This document shows positions 6,046-6,069 of a stretch of DNA of 6,069 bases, piece after piece. How positions within the stretch are numbered: position 1 is the stretch's first letter; the number at the start of each line of letters is the position of its first letter. The stretch lies in the NCBI GenBank assembly GCA_030590585.1, contig JAUUYD010000158.1, positions 1 through 6,069 of the forward strand. The letters are read 5' to 3'. The position numbers and the translations under genes were made by a program. The stretch is from Spirochaeta sp. GTDB lineage: Bacteria > Spirochaetota > Spirochaetia > Spirochaetales_E > Spirochaetaceae_B. Below the pieces are notes generated by a model. That model saw nothing but the letters and a program-made list of their open reading frames with translations. It made no database searches and was not told the DNA's origin.

Positions 6046-6069
6046 CGATATTGACGATTTTATTCAGAA
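6038..6069 (+). CDS. Possible start of a further gene, cut by the right edge
   Basis: A TTG at 6038 overlaps the glutaredoxin 3' end by 8 nt and opens a frame reading LINDIDDFIQ to the window edge. The acidic, amphipathic pattern would suit the N-terminus of a cytoplasmic protein. There is no strong ribosome binding site, and ten codons are too few to identify a family. A gene starting further downstream is equally possible. Confidence 0.2.
   Translation, partial: MINDIDDFIQ

Overview
The window reads as a compact bacterial chromosome segment of moderate GC content (estimated by eye). It has tightly packed genes with 1-nt gaps and ATGA overlaps, and no transposase, phage, CRISPR, tRNA or rRNA sequence that I could see. 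The mix of a soluble hybrid histidine kinase, a multi-receiver regulator, a YD/MORN repeat protein and small thiol-redox proteins would suit a free-living spirochete or similar anaerobe. That assignment is an inference with low to moderate confidence.

Left block, minus strand (1-3264): a two-gene phosphorelay operon. The first gene (3264 to 1996) encodes a protein with a receiver domain at each end and a divergent alpha/beta domain between them. One base after its stop comes a soluble hybrid histidine kinase (1994 to beyond the left edge) with the order PAS, HisKA, HATPase, REC, REC. The kinase is cut by the window edge after 664 residues, just past the second receiver.

Middle block, plus strand (about 3277-5117): divergent from the phosphorelay operon is a two-gene unit. 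It starts with a protein of YD/RHS-like beta-hairpin repeats followed by five MORN repeats with an exact 23-residue period. A HAD-superfamily hydrolase follows, coupled through an ATGA stop/start overlap.

Right block (5113-6069): the HAD gene converges on a minus-strand thioredoxin-like gene with a CPDC active site. The roughly 100-bp gap between them holds two long, nearly perfect hairpins, each containing the stop codon of its adjacent gene. The thioredoxin-like gene is divergent from a glutaredoxin-like gene (CGFC) with a strong ribosome binding site. The approximately 200 bp between these two redox genes holds two more AT-rich inverted repeats with the same TTTCA/TGAAA flavour. A further reading frame may begin at 6038, but only 10 codons are visible.

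The least explained parts are the hairpin cluster at 5104-5228, its relatives at 5599-5697, the YD-MORN fusion coupled to a HAD enzyme, and the unusual start region of the YD-MORN gene. Nothing here proves a wholly new system.
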